Assembly: GCA_001783715.1 (NCBI GenBank)
Contig: MFNF01000001.1
Location: 124,001-188,000 of the forward strand
Reading direction: 5' to 3'
DNA length: 64,000 bases
Source: Candidatus Lambdaproteobacteria bacterium RIFOXYD2_FULL_56_26
Lineage (GTDB): Bacteria > SAR324 > XYD2-FULL-50-16
The notes under the pieces were generated by a model. That model was not told the DNA's origin. It saw only the letters and a list, made by a program, of their open reading frames with translations, and did no database searches. Numbering within the stretch: position 1 is the stretch's first letter; the number at the start of each line of letters is the position of its first letter. Shown in pieces: positions 1-8,229 of this stretch. Made by a program: the position numbers and the translations under genes.

Positions 1-977
1 CCAGGCGCAAGCTGGAGCTGCTGGGCCAGTTGATGGAACGGGCGGTGGTGGTGGACCCGGAGTCCCACGAGATGATCCTCAAACTGGGCCAGGACTGTCT
101 GGTGTTTTATGAGGACGACATGGTGGCCCGGCAGATCAGCCGCCACCTCCAGGGGACCGGCAAGATTCTGGCCTTTGACATCGGCGGTTTTTCCAACCTC
201 CAGGGCCTGTTGACCTACAAAACCGACCATTTGGTCCCCTTCCTCAGCCACGGGCATATCCTGGTGACCCAGAGGAGCAAGGATTTTCTGCTCAAAAAGT
301 TGGACCGGATCGCCGAGGAATCCAAACGCCAGCAGGGCATCAAGACCGATCTGGCGGCCCAGGAGCTTTTCGACGAAAAGGAAAAACTGTTGGAAGGGTT
401 TGAAAATTTGGCCTGCCTGGAAGCTTGGTCTCGGTGCCAACCTGCCTTTGCCACCTGGATCCCCCGGGTTGCCGAGGAACTGGCCGAAACGGCCCGCAAC
501 CGGGTGGCCTTGGGGATGGGGGGTGTGGACCATGACGCTGTGGTGGTAGCCAAGTCTGGCTACCATTACGCTAGGCTCAAACAGTTGGTGGCCCCCATGA
601 GCCTCAAGGGCTTTGTGGCCCAGCCGGAATTGTTGGCCAGCTTGCCCGAGACCGAAGGCCAAACGGTGGAAGAGCAACAAAAACGGCTGGCCCAAGAGAA
701 CGCCACAAGGCTGGCCCGGTACTTTGCCCAGGTGGCCGAGGAACTCCGTTCTTCAGACGCAAACCTGATCTTTTTGGACCAGGACCTCTCCTTGGGCCTG
801 CCGTTGCTCAACCACCTGCGCCGCTCCGAAGGTTTGCAGGACCGGGTTTGGGTCCTGCTCTTGGAACGTCCCCTGACGCTCGAACAGATGGACCTGGTCC
901 TGGACCTCAAGACCCTGCCTTTGTACCTGGGGCGGCACAGCTCGCACCTGGGCAGCAACTGGAGCCGGTTTTTTTAA
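1..977 (+). CDS. Unknown protein with C-terminal degenerate receiver-like segment, 5' truncated
   Basis: The reading frame is open from the first full codon (position 3) to the TAA at 977, so the gene begins outside the window; a TTG/ATG at 30-35 is internal to the open frame and need not be the start. I do not recognise the family. The middle is rich in Lys, Glu and Gln and probably helical. The last 90 residues read like a decayed response-regulator receiver: a hydrophobic strand ending in LIFLDQD, then a helix with LLNHLRR, then a VWVLLLE strand. No complete catalytic signature is visible. A signalling role is a guess from this tail only. Confidence 0.6.
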   Translation, partial: RRKLELLGQLMERAVVVDPESHEMILKLGQDCLVFYEDDMVARQISRHLQGTGKILAFDIGGFSNLQGLLTYKTDHLVPFLSHGHILVTQRSKDFLLKKLDRIAEESKRQQGIKTDLAAQELFDEKEKLLEGFENLACLEAWSRCQPAFATWIPRVAEELAETARNRVALGMGGVDHDAVVVAKSGYHYARLKQLVAPMSLKGFVAQPELLASLPETEGQTVEEQQKRLAQENATRLARYFAQVAEELRSSDANLIFLDQDLSLGLPLLNHLRRSEGLQDRVWVLLLERPLTLEQMDLVLDLKTLPLYLGRHSSHLGSNWSRFF

Positions 978-1191
978 CTCCCGCCCCTCATTTTTTCCCT
1001 GCCTTTCCTTCCAGCCTAGGCTAGCTCCGTCTTTTTTTCCAAACCATTCAAGTTTTTTTCCTTGCTGCCGATACCACAAGGAGAGGGAATCTCGCCAAAA
1101 AAGTCGAGTCCTTGACAAAAGGGTCAGGGTGTTTTTGGTGAAAAGAACAAAAGTACTAAAATAAAGTGTACAAAAATGCACTTTATGGCCT

Positions 1192-1207
1192 AAAAGAGTA
1201 CAAATGT
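1192..1207. promoter_or_regulatory. Candidate operator shared with the umuD promoter
   Basis: The 16-mer AAAAGAGTACAAATGT differs at one base from the 16-mer at 52551-52566 in front of the UmuD-like gene, where it forms half of a perfect palindrome. It lies upstream of the small ORF and the terminator-closed structured region. A LexA-type site is inferred from the shared motif alone. Further weak half sites (AGTACTA, GTGTACAAAAATGCAC) lie just upstream at about 1151-1182. Confidence 0.35.
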
Positions 1208-1307
1208 TGCATTTTCCTCTTTCAAGATGGCTGGTCCATTTCATGCAGTTAAGGTAAATAACCCTGTAGAAGCCCAACAGGCTTGAAGGTAAAGAAAGGA
1301 GAACCCC

Positions 1308-1409
1308 ATGACTCACAAAAAAGGTCGGCAACTGGTGTTGATCGGAATCCGCCGGAAAGGACAAAAAGGTTTCACCCTTTCAACGGAAGCCACCCGCCCC
1401 CAGCCCTAG
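1308..1409 (+). CDS. Possible 33-residue leader or small protein
   Basis: The ATG at 1308 follows AAAGGAG at a good distance and opens a 33-codon frame ending in TAG at 1407-1409. The peptide is basic and contains KGQKGFTL, which resembles the prepilin-peptidase recognition segment of type IV pilins. The expected hydrophobic continuation is missing in this and the other two frames. It may be a leader peptide for the structured RNA downstream, a pilin relic, or chance. No family is recognised. Confidence 0.25.
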   Translation: MTHKKGRQLVLIGIRRKGQKGFTLSTEATRPQP

Positions 1410-1583
1410 AGGACTCCAACCGGGAGTTGGAGACCGGCAACGGCTCGGTCTTGCAGCTTCGCTCTTGGGGTCCTAGAGGTTGGAACCTCCGCAAGTTTCA
1501 CCCGGAATTCAGCCATTAAAAGGGCGATTGCGGGGGTTGGTGGAAGGTACGGCAGTGGGGTTCGTTCCTGTAAGACGCAGAGG

Positions 1584-1619
1584 CCCTTTGAAGCCCGGTG
1601 GCTCCAAAGGGTTTTTTTT
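1584..1619 (+). terminator. Rho-independent terminator
   Basis: The stem CCCTTTG (1584-1590) pairs with CAAAGGG (1605-1611), with inner AGCC/GGCT pairing, and is followed by eight T residues. No annotated gene on the plus strand ends just before it, so it probably terminates a transcript starting in the 1.1-1.3 kb region. Confidence 0.8.
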
Positions 1620-1706
1620 GTCCAAAATTCGGCTTTGAGGAAGGGAAAGTGCGGTCGGTCCCAACGGGCGCTTCTACGTGGAAGCGCCGGTCAGATTGCC
1701 TTTAGG

Positions 1707-2579
1707 TTACTGGAGGATGTACTTCTCCGGGTCCACATGCTGGTCCCGGACCAGGATCTCGTAGTGCAGGTGGGTGGCGGTACTGCGACCGGTGTTGCCC
1801 ATCCTGGCGATCAGATCCCCCCGCTTGACCTTCTGGCCCACCACCACTTCATACTTGGACAAGTGAGCGTAGCGGCTGACGATGTTGTAGCCATGGTCGA
1901 TCACCAAAAACTCGCCGTAACCGGCGTTGTTGAAGGTGTTCACCACCACCCCGTCTGCCGGGGCATAAATCGGGGAGAAGGGGCTGTTGGAGATGTCCAT
2001 GCCGTTGTGGAACTTGGTGCCACCGGTGAACGGGTCGGTCCTTAGACCAAAGTTGGAGGAAAGGTGACCCTGGGTTGGGGCGATGGAGGGGGTTCTGGCC
2101 AGTCGGTCTTTGCGTTCCTGCAAAAAGGCATCCAACTGGAAAAAGCTCGCATCCCGAACCCGGATGTCGTAAGCCAGCCGGTTGAGGTCCGAAAGGGCCT
2201 TGCGGCTTTGGTCCGTTTCGGACACCTCTTCCTCCCGAGGGCTGAACCGGACCGAGGGCCGGATGTCTTGCAGGTCGGTGATGATCCGCAATTTGCGGTC
2301 AAACTCTTCGAGCTTGCTCAGCTGCTCCCGGGTCCCGATCAGCTGGTTGCGGATCGACTGGATCTCAAACTGTTGCAGTTTCAGCGACTTTTCGAGCCGC
2401 CGCTGGGCTTGGCCCTTCTCGATGATAAACAGATAGTCTATAAAGATGGCCAAGGAGACCAAAAAAACCAGAGTCAAAGAGACCAGGATCGTGCGGATCA
2501 CTACCGCCGATAGGTTGAGCCGGATTACCGGACCGTCTTTTTGGGGGACCACCAAAATGGTCAACTGGTCATTTAACAT
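1707..2579 (-). CDS. M23 family metallopeptidase, membrane anchored
   Basis: This is a cell-wall endopeptidase of the LytM/M23 type. A transmembrane helix near residues 25-50 is followed by a coiled coil (about 55-110). The C-terminal LytM domain (about 170-285) has the zinc signature: HNGMD supplies the first His and Asp, and HLHYE supplies the HxH motif. The domain order fits a periplasmic peptidoglycan hydrolase or a regulator of one, as with MepM or EnvC relatives. The start is set at the ATG ahead of LNDQLTIL. An in-frame extension of 23 residues (to 2648) is possible, but it has no ribosome binding site and would run into the divergent gene. Confidence 0.88.
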   Translation of the reverse strand: MLNDQLTILVVPQKDGPVIRLNLSAVVIRTILVSLTLVFLVSLAIFIDYLFIIEKGQAQRRLEKSLKLQQFEIQSIRNQLIGTREQLSKLEEFDRKLRIITDLQDIRPSVRFSPREEEVSETDQSRKALSDLNRLAYDIRVRDASFFQLDAFLQERKDRLARTPSIAPTQGHLSSNFGLRTDPFTGGTKFHNGMDISNSPFSPIYAPADGVVVNTFNNAGYGEFLVIDHGYNIVSRYAHLSKYEVVVGQKVKRGDLIARMGNTGRSTATHLHYEILVRDQHVDPEKYILQ

Positions 2580-2599
2580 CACAACTGGATTCGAGGTTC

Positions 2600-3616
2600 G
2601 TGGGGGGCATGGTACAAAGATCGTCGGAAAAAAACAAGTCGGCCCCACAACATTCCTGCTCGGCCCATTTGACCCCGGCCCGGCTCAGTCGGTTGGGGTC
2701 TTTGATTTTTCAGGCTTCCGAACAGCGGCAGATCCAAAAATCCGAACGGCTGGCGCTCACCTGGGGGAAGGGGTTGGAAGGGGCGCAAACCGAGCTTTTG
2801 GGCCTGCTGTTCCGGTGCTTGGGGTATTCCCACTACTCCGAAGCCTTTGAGGCCTTGGCGTTGCGACACCCTTGGGGAGAAGTGGCCCAACTTTTGGCCT
2901 TGCCCCAGGCCCAGGGTAAGGTCTTGGGCCTGTGGTTGGGCGAGCTGGGGCTTTGGGAGGGCACCCAAGGCTATGAAAGTTTGGCCCAACATTGGGGACA
3001 ATTCAAATCCCTGCACCCCGGCCTCAACGCCCTAGCCAAGGTAACCCCCAAAGGTAGGCCCAGCAACCATCCCGCCCGCAGGCTCACCGGACTGTACTAC
3101 CACCTGGAGGCGGTTCACCAGGAAGGGCTGGCCAAGAGTTGGCTCCGTTTTTTTTACCAAGCCGAACAGCTGCTCCAGGCCCACAAAAATCCCTTGCCCA
3201 AGCTACTGGCGGCTTTGGACCAACAGTTCCCCTCTCCAGAGACCGAGCCGCTGGTCCACCTGAGCGCCCCGTCTTCGGTCAAGCTGATCGCCCCCCAACG
3301 GCTGATCGGCGAAAGTCGGCAGCGAATCTTGTTGATCAACGGCCTGATGCCTTTTTTTCTCTCCTGGGCGATCTTCTCCCAAGACAAGGGGCTACAAAAA
3401 ACCCTCTTTGCCCTGTTCCTGCTCCTGCCCGCCGAAGGGGAAAACCACAAAACCCAAGCGATGGAATCCCGCCTTGGCCTCACCGGCCCCCAAATGACCC
3501 TGCGCCGCAACCTCGCCTACCACCAAGGACTGATCCAGTTCTACGACCAACTCTGCGAAACCTACCTCAAAAACCAATGCCAAGGCTGCCCCTTGCCGGG
3601 GTGGGTGGGGGGATAA
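2600..3616 (+). CDS. DUF2851 family protein, N-terminally shortened
   Basis: The body matches the DUF2851 family, which is common in Bacteroidota and scattered elsewhere. It has an early helical segment resembling the family's ERLERK region, RPSNHPARRLTGL (family RPxNFPTxR), IGESRQRILLINGLMPFF (family GKSxxxxILINxxxPF) and the terminal CQGCP. Family members are about 420-450 residues. This one is 338 at most and lacks the N-terminal third. The GTG at 2600 and the ATG at 2609 are both possible starts, and the divergent M23 gene begins 20 bp away. No function is established for the family. The gene may be functional but trimmed, or a remnant. Confidence 0.75.
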   Translation: MGGMVQRSSEKNKSAPQHSCSAHLTPARLSRLGSLIFQASEQRQIQKSERLALTWGKGLEGAQTELLGLLFRCLGYSHYSEAFEALALRHPWGEVAQLLALPQAQGKVLGLWLGELGLWEGTQGYESLAQHWGQFKSLHPGLNALAKVTPKGRPSNHPARRLTGLYYHLEAVHQEGLAKSWLRFFYQAEQLLQAHKNPLPKLLAALDQQFPSPETEPLVHLSAPSSVKLIAPQRLIGESRQRILLINGLMPFFLSWAIFSQDKGLQKTLFALFLLLPAEGENHKTQAMESRLGLTGPQMTLRRNLAYHQGLIQFYDQLCETYLKNQCQGCPLPGWVGG

Positions 3617-3647
3617 TGCGAGTCAGGACTAAAGACAGATTTCCAAA

Positions 3648-3681
3648 TTGACCTGGATTTTAGAATACCGTACAATGTACG
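3648..3681 (+). promoter_or_regulatory. Promoter with overlapping palindromic operator
   Basis: A -35 TTGACC (3648-3653) and a -10 TACAAT (3671-3676) are separated by exactly 17 bp. The -10 is embedded in CGTAC-AAT-GTACG (3669-3681), a near-perfect inverted repeat. It lies 15 bp before the DUF4160 start codon. The natural candidate repressor is the HTH protein encoded by the second gene of the pair, as in autoregulated toxin-antitoxin operons. The promoter elements are seen; the binding partner is inferred. Confidence 0.7.
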
Positions 3682-3695
3682 CACGAAGGTAAGTG

Positions 3696-3926
3696 ATGCC
3701 AACCTTGTTGATAGTCCAAGGGTTTCGATTTTTCTTTTACCTGGATGAACACGAGCCCAAACATATCCATGTTGTGTATGCCCAAGAGACCGCCAAGATA
3801 AATCTGAACAGCCTTTTTGTGGTTAAACACAAAATGAAGGAACAGACTTTGAGAATGGCATTAGCCCTCACCAAAGAACACCAAAGCTTTTTCCTGGAGA
3901 AGTGGGATGAATACTTCGGCGATTGA
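3696..3926 (+). CDS. DUF4160 domain protein, likely toxin partner
   Basis: The 76-residue product has the DUF4160 pattern: MPTLLIVQGFRFFFYLDEHEP, then KHIHV, and a C-terminal helix ending in WDEYFG. DUF4160 genes are commonly paired with a DUF2442 gene, and the pair is regarded as a putative type II toxin-antitoxin module without a firm biochemical assignment. The ATG at 3696 is preferred over the GTG at 3693 because family members begin MPT. The downstream gene overlaps by 20 bases, which implies translational coupling. Confidence 0.85.
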   Translation: MPTLLIVQGFRFFFYLDEHEPKHIHVVYAQETAKINLNSLFVVKHKMKEQTLRMALALTKEHQSFFLEKWDEYFGD

Positions 3927-4344
3927 ACGGGAGGTCCGGCTGACCGGCTTTCGTAGCCAAGGGGTGAAGGGAATTGCCTGCTTTGAAAGTGGGATTGAGG
4001 TAGTCTTCCCGTTGGCATGGTTTCCCGACCTGGAACGGGCGACTCCGGCCCAGCGCAGTCACTGGGAATTGATCGGTCCGGGGGAGGGATTGCATTGGCC
4101 GGAATTGGACATCGACATCAGCGCCGAAGGGTTGCTTTTTGGCCGCAAGGCCTACAACTACCGCCCCTTTGAAAGCCCCCTCAGCCCGGCGGGGCTAAAA
4201 CAAATCAGGCTGGAAAAATTGCATCTTTCCCAACGAAAACTAGCGGAGCGCTTGGGTTTTAGTGAATCTGCCCTCCGCCACTTTGAAAGCGGCAAACGGC
4301 GGATCACCAGACGATTTGAAATGGCGTTGGCGGGGTTGGTTTAG
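3907..4344 (+). CDS. DUF2442 domain fused to XRE-type helix-turn-helix, likely antitoxin
   Basis: Residues 1-85 carry DUF2442, with PLAWFPDLERATPAQRSHW, ELIGPGEGLHWPELD and DISAEGLL. Residues 95-145 form a helix-turn-helix (LSQRKLAERLGFSESALRHF). This fits an antitoxin that binds its partner through one domain and DNA through the other. It overlaps the DUF4160 gene by 20 bp in another frame. The probable operator is the palindrome at 3669-3681. Many DUF2442 proteins are single-domain, so the HTH fusion makes autoregulation more plausible here. Confidence 0.85.
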   Translation: MNTSAIEREVRLTGFRSQGVKGIACFESGIEVVFPLAWFPDLERATPAQRSHWELIGPGEGLHWPELDIDISAEGLLFGRKAYNYRPFESPLSPAGLKQIRLEKLHLSQRKLAERLGFSESALRHFESGKRRITRRFEMALAGLV

Positions 4345-4364
4345 CCCTACTTGCTACGGTTTGC

Positions 4365-5165
4365 CTACAGTCGTCCCACTGCTGCCATTAAGGTCTTTTT
4401 GTTAATTTCCGGATCAGGCACTTGGATAAACTCTCGGACTTCAAGATTGTCGCCGCCTTTTCTGTTCTGGGGCGTCTCAAGGGACTCAATCAGAATGGAC
4501 TCAAAGGCAGCAATCAAGGTGCCGAGTTGAATTTTTTCGAACTCTTTTTTTTCCTCTAGGTCTCCGTTTTCTGAGACAGGGAGTAGGCCAAACCAAGAAA
4601 AACGGTCCCACCTGCTGCCGTGGCGGTCCTTGGTGTGCTCAAAAAGCCTGACCCCAATTGGGCGGTCCACCGAACGACCCACATAGATCACTTCTCTGCC
4701 ATCGTACAGGAGATAGATTCCCTTTTGTTTCCCGCAGTCCACCTGAACATCTGCGTTTTTTTGATTCCCTAGTATTTTGCAGGAGTTTTTCCCTTCCCAA
4801 TCGATTTGGTCCCGTTTCCAATACATACCGAAGGCCTGAATGATGATTTCCAACGGCTCGTCTACTGGCACTGGGGGACCTGTTTTTTTCTGCCCTGGGA
4901 CATTTGTTCTTTCTGGCTTGTTTCTTAAAGAGTAAAATCCTCGACCCGTTTCGGATAGAACTCGTGTATAAGGGGATGAATCACCGTATTTTTTGATTGA
5001 GAAAGTAATTCGGGCGTTGACGGTAGAGGCGGGGGTGGCCCCAAGTGAAGACCGTAATTTGAGTTCAATGATGCGCTTAGTAATTTCCTCATAATGCATT
5101 GGAAATTCTGCTTCTTCCAAGACTTTTCGGATGGCTTCTTCCCAAGGCAAATTCAAATTTTCCAT
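4365..5165 (-). CDS. HARE-HTH domain plus GIY-YIG nuclease-like protein
   Basis: The N-terminal 75 residues (LPWEEAIRKVLEEAEFPMHY, then EEITKRIIE) look like the HARE-HTH winged helix found in restriction-associated and chromatin proteins. Residues 145-235 form a GIY-YIG module with GIYLLYDGREVIYVGRS and a following RLFEHTKDRHGSRWDRFSWF segment, which supplies the usual basic and polar active-site side chains. The likely role is DNA cleavage linked to defence or repair, not housekeeping. AGAGGA precedes the ATG. By eye it is more AT-rich than its neighbours. It lies convergent to the DUF4160/DUF2442 pair, so the two together look like a small accessory patch. Confidence 0.7.
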   Translation of the reverse strand: MENLNLPWEEAIRKVLEEAEFPMHYEEITKRIIELKLRSSLGATPASTVNARITFSIKKYGDSSPYTRVLSETGRGFYSLRNKPERTNVPGQKKTGPPVPVDEPLEIIIQAFGMYWKRDQIDWEGKNSCKILGNQKNADVQVDCGKQKGIYLLYDGREVIYVGRSVDRPIGVRLFEHTKDRHGSRWDRFSWFGLLPVSENGDLEEKKEFEKIQLGTLIAAFESILIESLETPQNRKGGDNLEVREFIQVPDPEINKKTLMAAVGRL

Positions 5166-5287
5166 TTTTCCTCTTTTTGGTTTGAGTCAGTAAAACACTT
5201 GATGCGGTTTTTTCTACTCCGAGTACAATAAAACTACAACCCTATACGAGCCGCTTACTTTTTGGTTCGACAGCCTTTGCTTTTTTC

Positions 5288-6163
5288 CTACCCCACAATC
5301 ATCGTCCCCGTGCCCTTTTGGGTGAAAAGTTCGGCGATCAGGGCGTGGTGGTCCATGCCGCTGATGATGTGGGCGCTGGTGACCCCGTGCCGTAGAGCGT
5401 AGATCATGCCTTCGACCTTGGGGACCATGCCGCCGTTGATCACTCCTTTTTTGATCAGCTCTTCGACCTCTTGGGTGCTCAGCTGGCTGATCAGTTTTTT
5501 GTCCATCAATACCCCCCGAACATCGGTCAGGAAGATCACCTTTTGGGCCGACAAGGCAGCGGCAATATGGCTGGCGGCGGTGTCGGCGTTGATGTTGTAG
5601 GTTTGGTGGTCCAGGCCGATGCCGATGGGGGAGATGACCGGGATGTATCCCCGTTCGATCAGGGTGTAAATCAGGTCCGGGTTGACCCTGGTGATCTCGC
5701 CGACATAACCCAGGTCGTGGGTTTCATGTTCGAGCTTCTTGGCTTCCACCAGCCGCCCGTCCTTGCCCGAAAGGCCAACGGCGTGGCCACCGGCGGCAAG
5801 CAGGCTGCCGACGATCTCCTTGTTGACCGCCCCTGAAAGGACCATCTCCCCTAGTTTTAAGGACTCCAAGTCGGTGACCCGCAATCCATCAATGAACTTG
5901 GGGGTGATGCCGTGGGTCACCGCCACCCGGTTGACCTCCGGGCCGCCGCCGTGGACGATCACCGGCTTGAGGCCCAAGGACTGGAGCAGGACCACATCTT
6001 CGGCAAAGGTCTTTTTGAATTCCTCTTGCACCATCGCCGCACCGCCGTACTTGATCACCACGATCCGACCGGTGAAACCTTGGATAAAGGAAAGAGCTTC
6101 TCGGAGGAGAGCCCGTTTTTTCTGGGGCTCCACTTCCGGGGTTTGGTCCATGCTAAATTCCAT
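5288..6163 (-). CDS. argB: Acetylglutamate kinase
   Basis: ArgB phosphorylates N-acetylglutamate in the second step of arginine biosynthesis. Visible motifs are VVIKYGGAAM (phosphate-binding Lys), VIVHGGGPEV, GLSGKDG and NINADTAASHIAAAL (nucleotide and substrate binding). Length is about 291 residues, typical for the family. The in-frame start could be 19 codons longer (6220), but the ATG at 6163 has AAGG six bases upstream and fits the usual N-terminus; an ATG at 6151 is also possible. It stands alone, divergent from fba. Confidence 0.95.
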   Translation of the reverse strand: MEFSMDQTPEVEPQKKRALLREALSFIQGFTGRIVVIKYGGAAMVQEEFKKTFAEDVVLLQSLGLKPVIVHGGGPEVNRVAVTHGITPKFIDGLRVTDLESLKLGEMVLSGAVNKEIVGSLLAAGGHAVGLSGKDGRLVEAKKLEHETHDLGYVGEITRVNPDLIYTLIERGYIPVISPIGIGLDHQTYNINADTAASHIAAALSAQKVIFLTDVRGVLMDKKLISQLSTQEVEELIKKGVINGGMVPKVEGMIYALRHGVTSAHIISGMDHHALIAELFTQKGTGTMIVG

Positions 6164-6266
6164 AGAGGCCTTGAGTGAGAGGGAAAAAGACTGTACTAAT
6201 AAGGGCGAATTGCGGTACAAAGACCCAAATCTAGACCACCTGTAACAATTTCCCCTGGAGGAAGCA

Positions 6267-7295
<1,029 letters not shown>

Positions 7296-7321
7296 GCAAG
7301 AAAAGCAGTCAGTACCAAAAG

Positions 7322-7346
7322 AGGGAGCGAAAGCTCCCTTTTTTTT
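7322..7346 (+). terminator. Rho-independent terminator after fba
   Basis: AGGGAGC pairs with GCTCCCT across a GAAA tetraloop and runs into eight T residues, 27 bases after the fba stop codon. Confidence 0.92.
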
Positions 7347-7378
7347 GCCTAAAATTTGCTGGCGGAGGTCCCAAAGGC

Positions 7379-7797
7379 GTAAGCGCCCGGTAAACCCCAC
7401 CTTCATCGTTCGCTAACGCTGTGCCATGCTCCTGCTTGAAAGACCCTCGATTCCAGGAGCCCCATGAAAAAGCAGAGGTCCAAACGAACACGCAACAAGC
7501 CCATCAAGCAATGGCAGGCATCAGGCCTAAGCCAAGCAGCGTATTCCCGAAAGCATGGGATTCACCCCACCACCTTTTCAGGCTGGCTGAGGAGAGTTTC
7601 AGAAGAACTCCCCACCAAAAAAATCACCGAGCCCTTGGTCAGCTTGATCCCCTTGGAGCTTGAGCGGCCCAGCAAACCTGAATCCAAACCGATAAAGCTG
7701 ATTGTCGGTGAGCGTTGCGCTTCGGTCCACTATGCCCTGCTATATCAATCTTGATATGAAAGCGTAGGCGCAAAAGTCATGGTGGCTTTGCGCTTAC
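7379..7797 (+). mobile_element. IS66-family remnant (TnpA only) with matching GTAAGCGC ends
   Basis: GTAAGCGC at 7379-7386 is mirrored by GCGCTTAC at 7790-7797, and IS66-family elements typically begin with GTAA. Between them only the accessory tnpA-like gene remains; tnpB and the transposase tnpC are missing, so the copy cannot move by itself. The 8 bases outside each end (CCAAAGGC and GTCGCTAA) do not match, so no target duplication supports a recent insertion. This reads as an internally deleted relic marking the left edge of a lower-GC island. Confidence 0.6.
7464..7754 (+). CDS. IS66 family accessory protein TnpA-like, C-terminally altered
   Basis: The N-terminal half has the IS66 TnpA helix-turn-helix pattern: KPIKQWQASGLSQAAYSRKH followed by GIHPTTFSGWLRR. 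The middle keeps the IKLIVGER strand of the family. The tail (CASVHYALLYQS) departs from it, as if the original C-terminus was lost by deletion. AGGAG precedes the ATG. The 96-residue product has no transposase partner here. Confidence 0.75.
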   Translation: MKKQRSKRTRNKPIKQWQASGLSQAAYSRKHGIHPTTFSGWLRRVSEELPTKKITEPLVSLIPLELERPSKPESKPIKLIVGERCASVHYALLYQS

Positions 7798-7801
7798 GTC
7801 G

Positions 7802-8209
7802 CTAACTTGTCACTTGATCCCCACGGCTGTAGATCCAGCTGATCACAACTCCCCCAACCCCCTGTTCCACTACATGCCATAGACCGTTTTTAAACACGTA
7901 GCCCAGTGGCTCTGAGTGAGCTCCCGCCATAGCAAGTTCGTGAGGGAATACCCACAGAACTCCCATCAAGGCCCCAAACCAAAGGCCCTGTAGGATGGTT
8001 CCAGTTTTTATCCGGTTTGGGCGATAGAAATAGCTCATCAAACCGCCGAGGATCAGGTAAGACACCAAGATCAAGCCGGTCCCCTCATGTTTTGCGCCCG
8101 TTTCCGCTTCATAAAAATGGGCCATGATCACCTCATGCCATAATCCAGCGGTGAGCATCATCACAACCGCACTGGCCAGTGCAGCTCCAAATTGTTGTTT
8201 CACGTTCAT
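7802..8209 (-). CDS. Small integral membrane protein of unknown function
   Basis: The 135-residue protein has about four hydrophobic segments (near residues 8-28, 45-62, 72-92 and 112-128). His and Glu residues lie close to the membrane segments (WHEVIMAHFYEAETG, FPHELAMAGAHSE, LWHVVEQG). It faintly recalls DUF1761-type membrane proteins, but I cannot assign it. A clear AGGAG ribosome binding site precedes the ATG. It lies 20 bp downstream of the DUF2141 gene and is probably cotranscribed with it. Confidence 0.6.
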   Translation of the reverse strand: MNVKQQFGAALASAVVMMLTAGLWHEVIMAHFYEAETGAKHEGTGLILVSYLILGGLMSYFYRPNRIKTGTILQGLWFGALMGVLWVFPHELAMAGAHSEPLGYVFKNGLWHVVEQGVGGVVISWIYSRGDQVTS

Positions 8210-8229
8210 GGTTCTCCTATTTGTTTTCG

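Larger units (their letters stand above)
978..1706. other. Long structured intergenic region
   Basis: This 729-base gap has no recognisable protein gene. It contains an AT-rich stretch (about 1110-1210) with a TTGACA at 1112-1117 and repeated TACAAA/TGCA-type half sites. After that come a 33-codon ORF with a good ribosome binding site (1308-1409) and a series of strong hairpins: 7-bp stems at 1414-1420/1426-1432 and a 6-bp stem at 1431-1436/1446-1451. It closes with a clear intrinsic terminator at 1584-1619. The arrangement suggests a transcribed, structured RNA or leader reading rightwards. I could not match it to tmRNA, RNase P, SRP RNA or a known riboswitch. Confidence 0.5.

Noticed and set aside
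7371-7805. Target-site duplication flanking the IS66 relic
   Set aside because: The 8 bases outside each GTAAGCGC end differ (CCAAAGGC versus GTCGCTAA).
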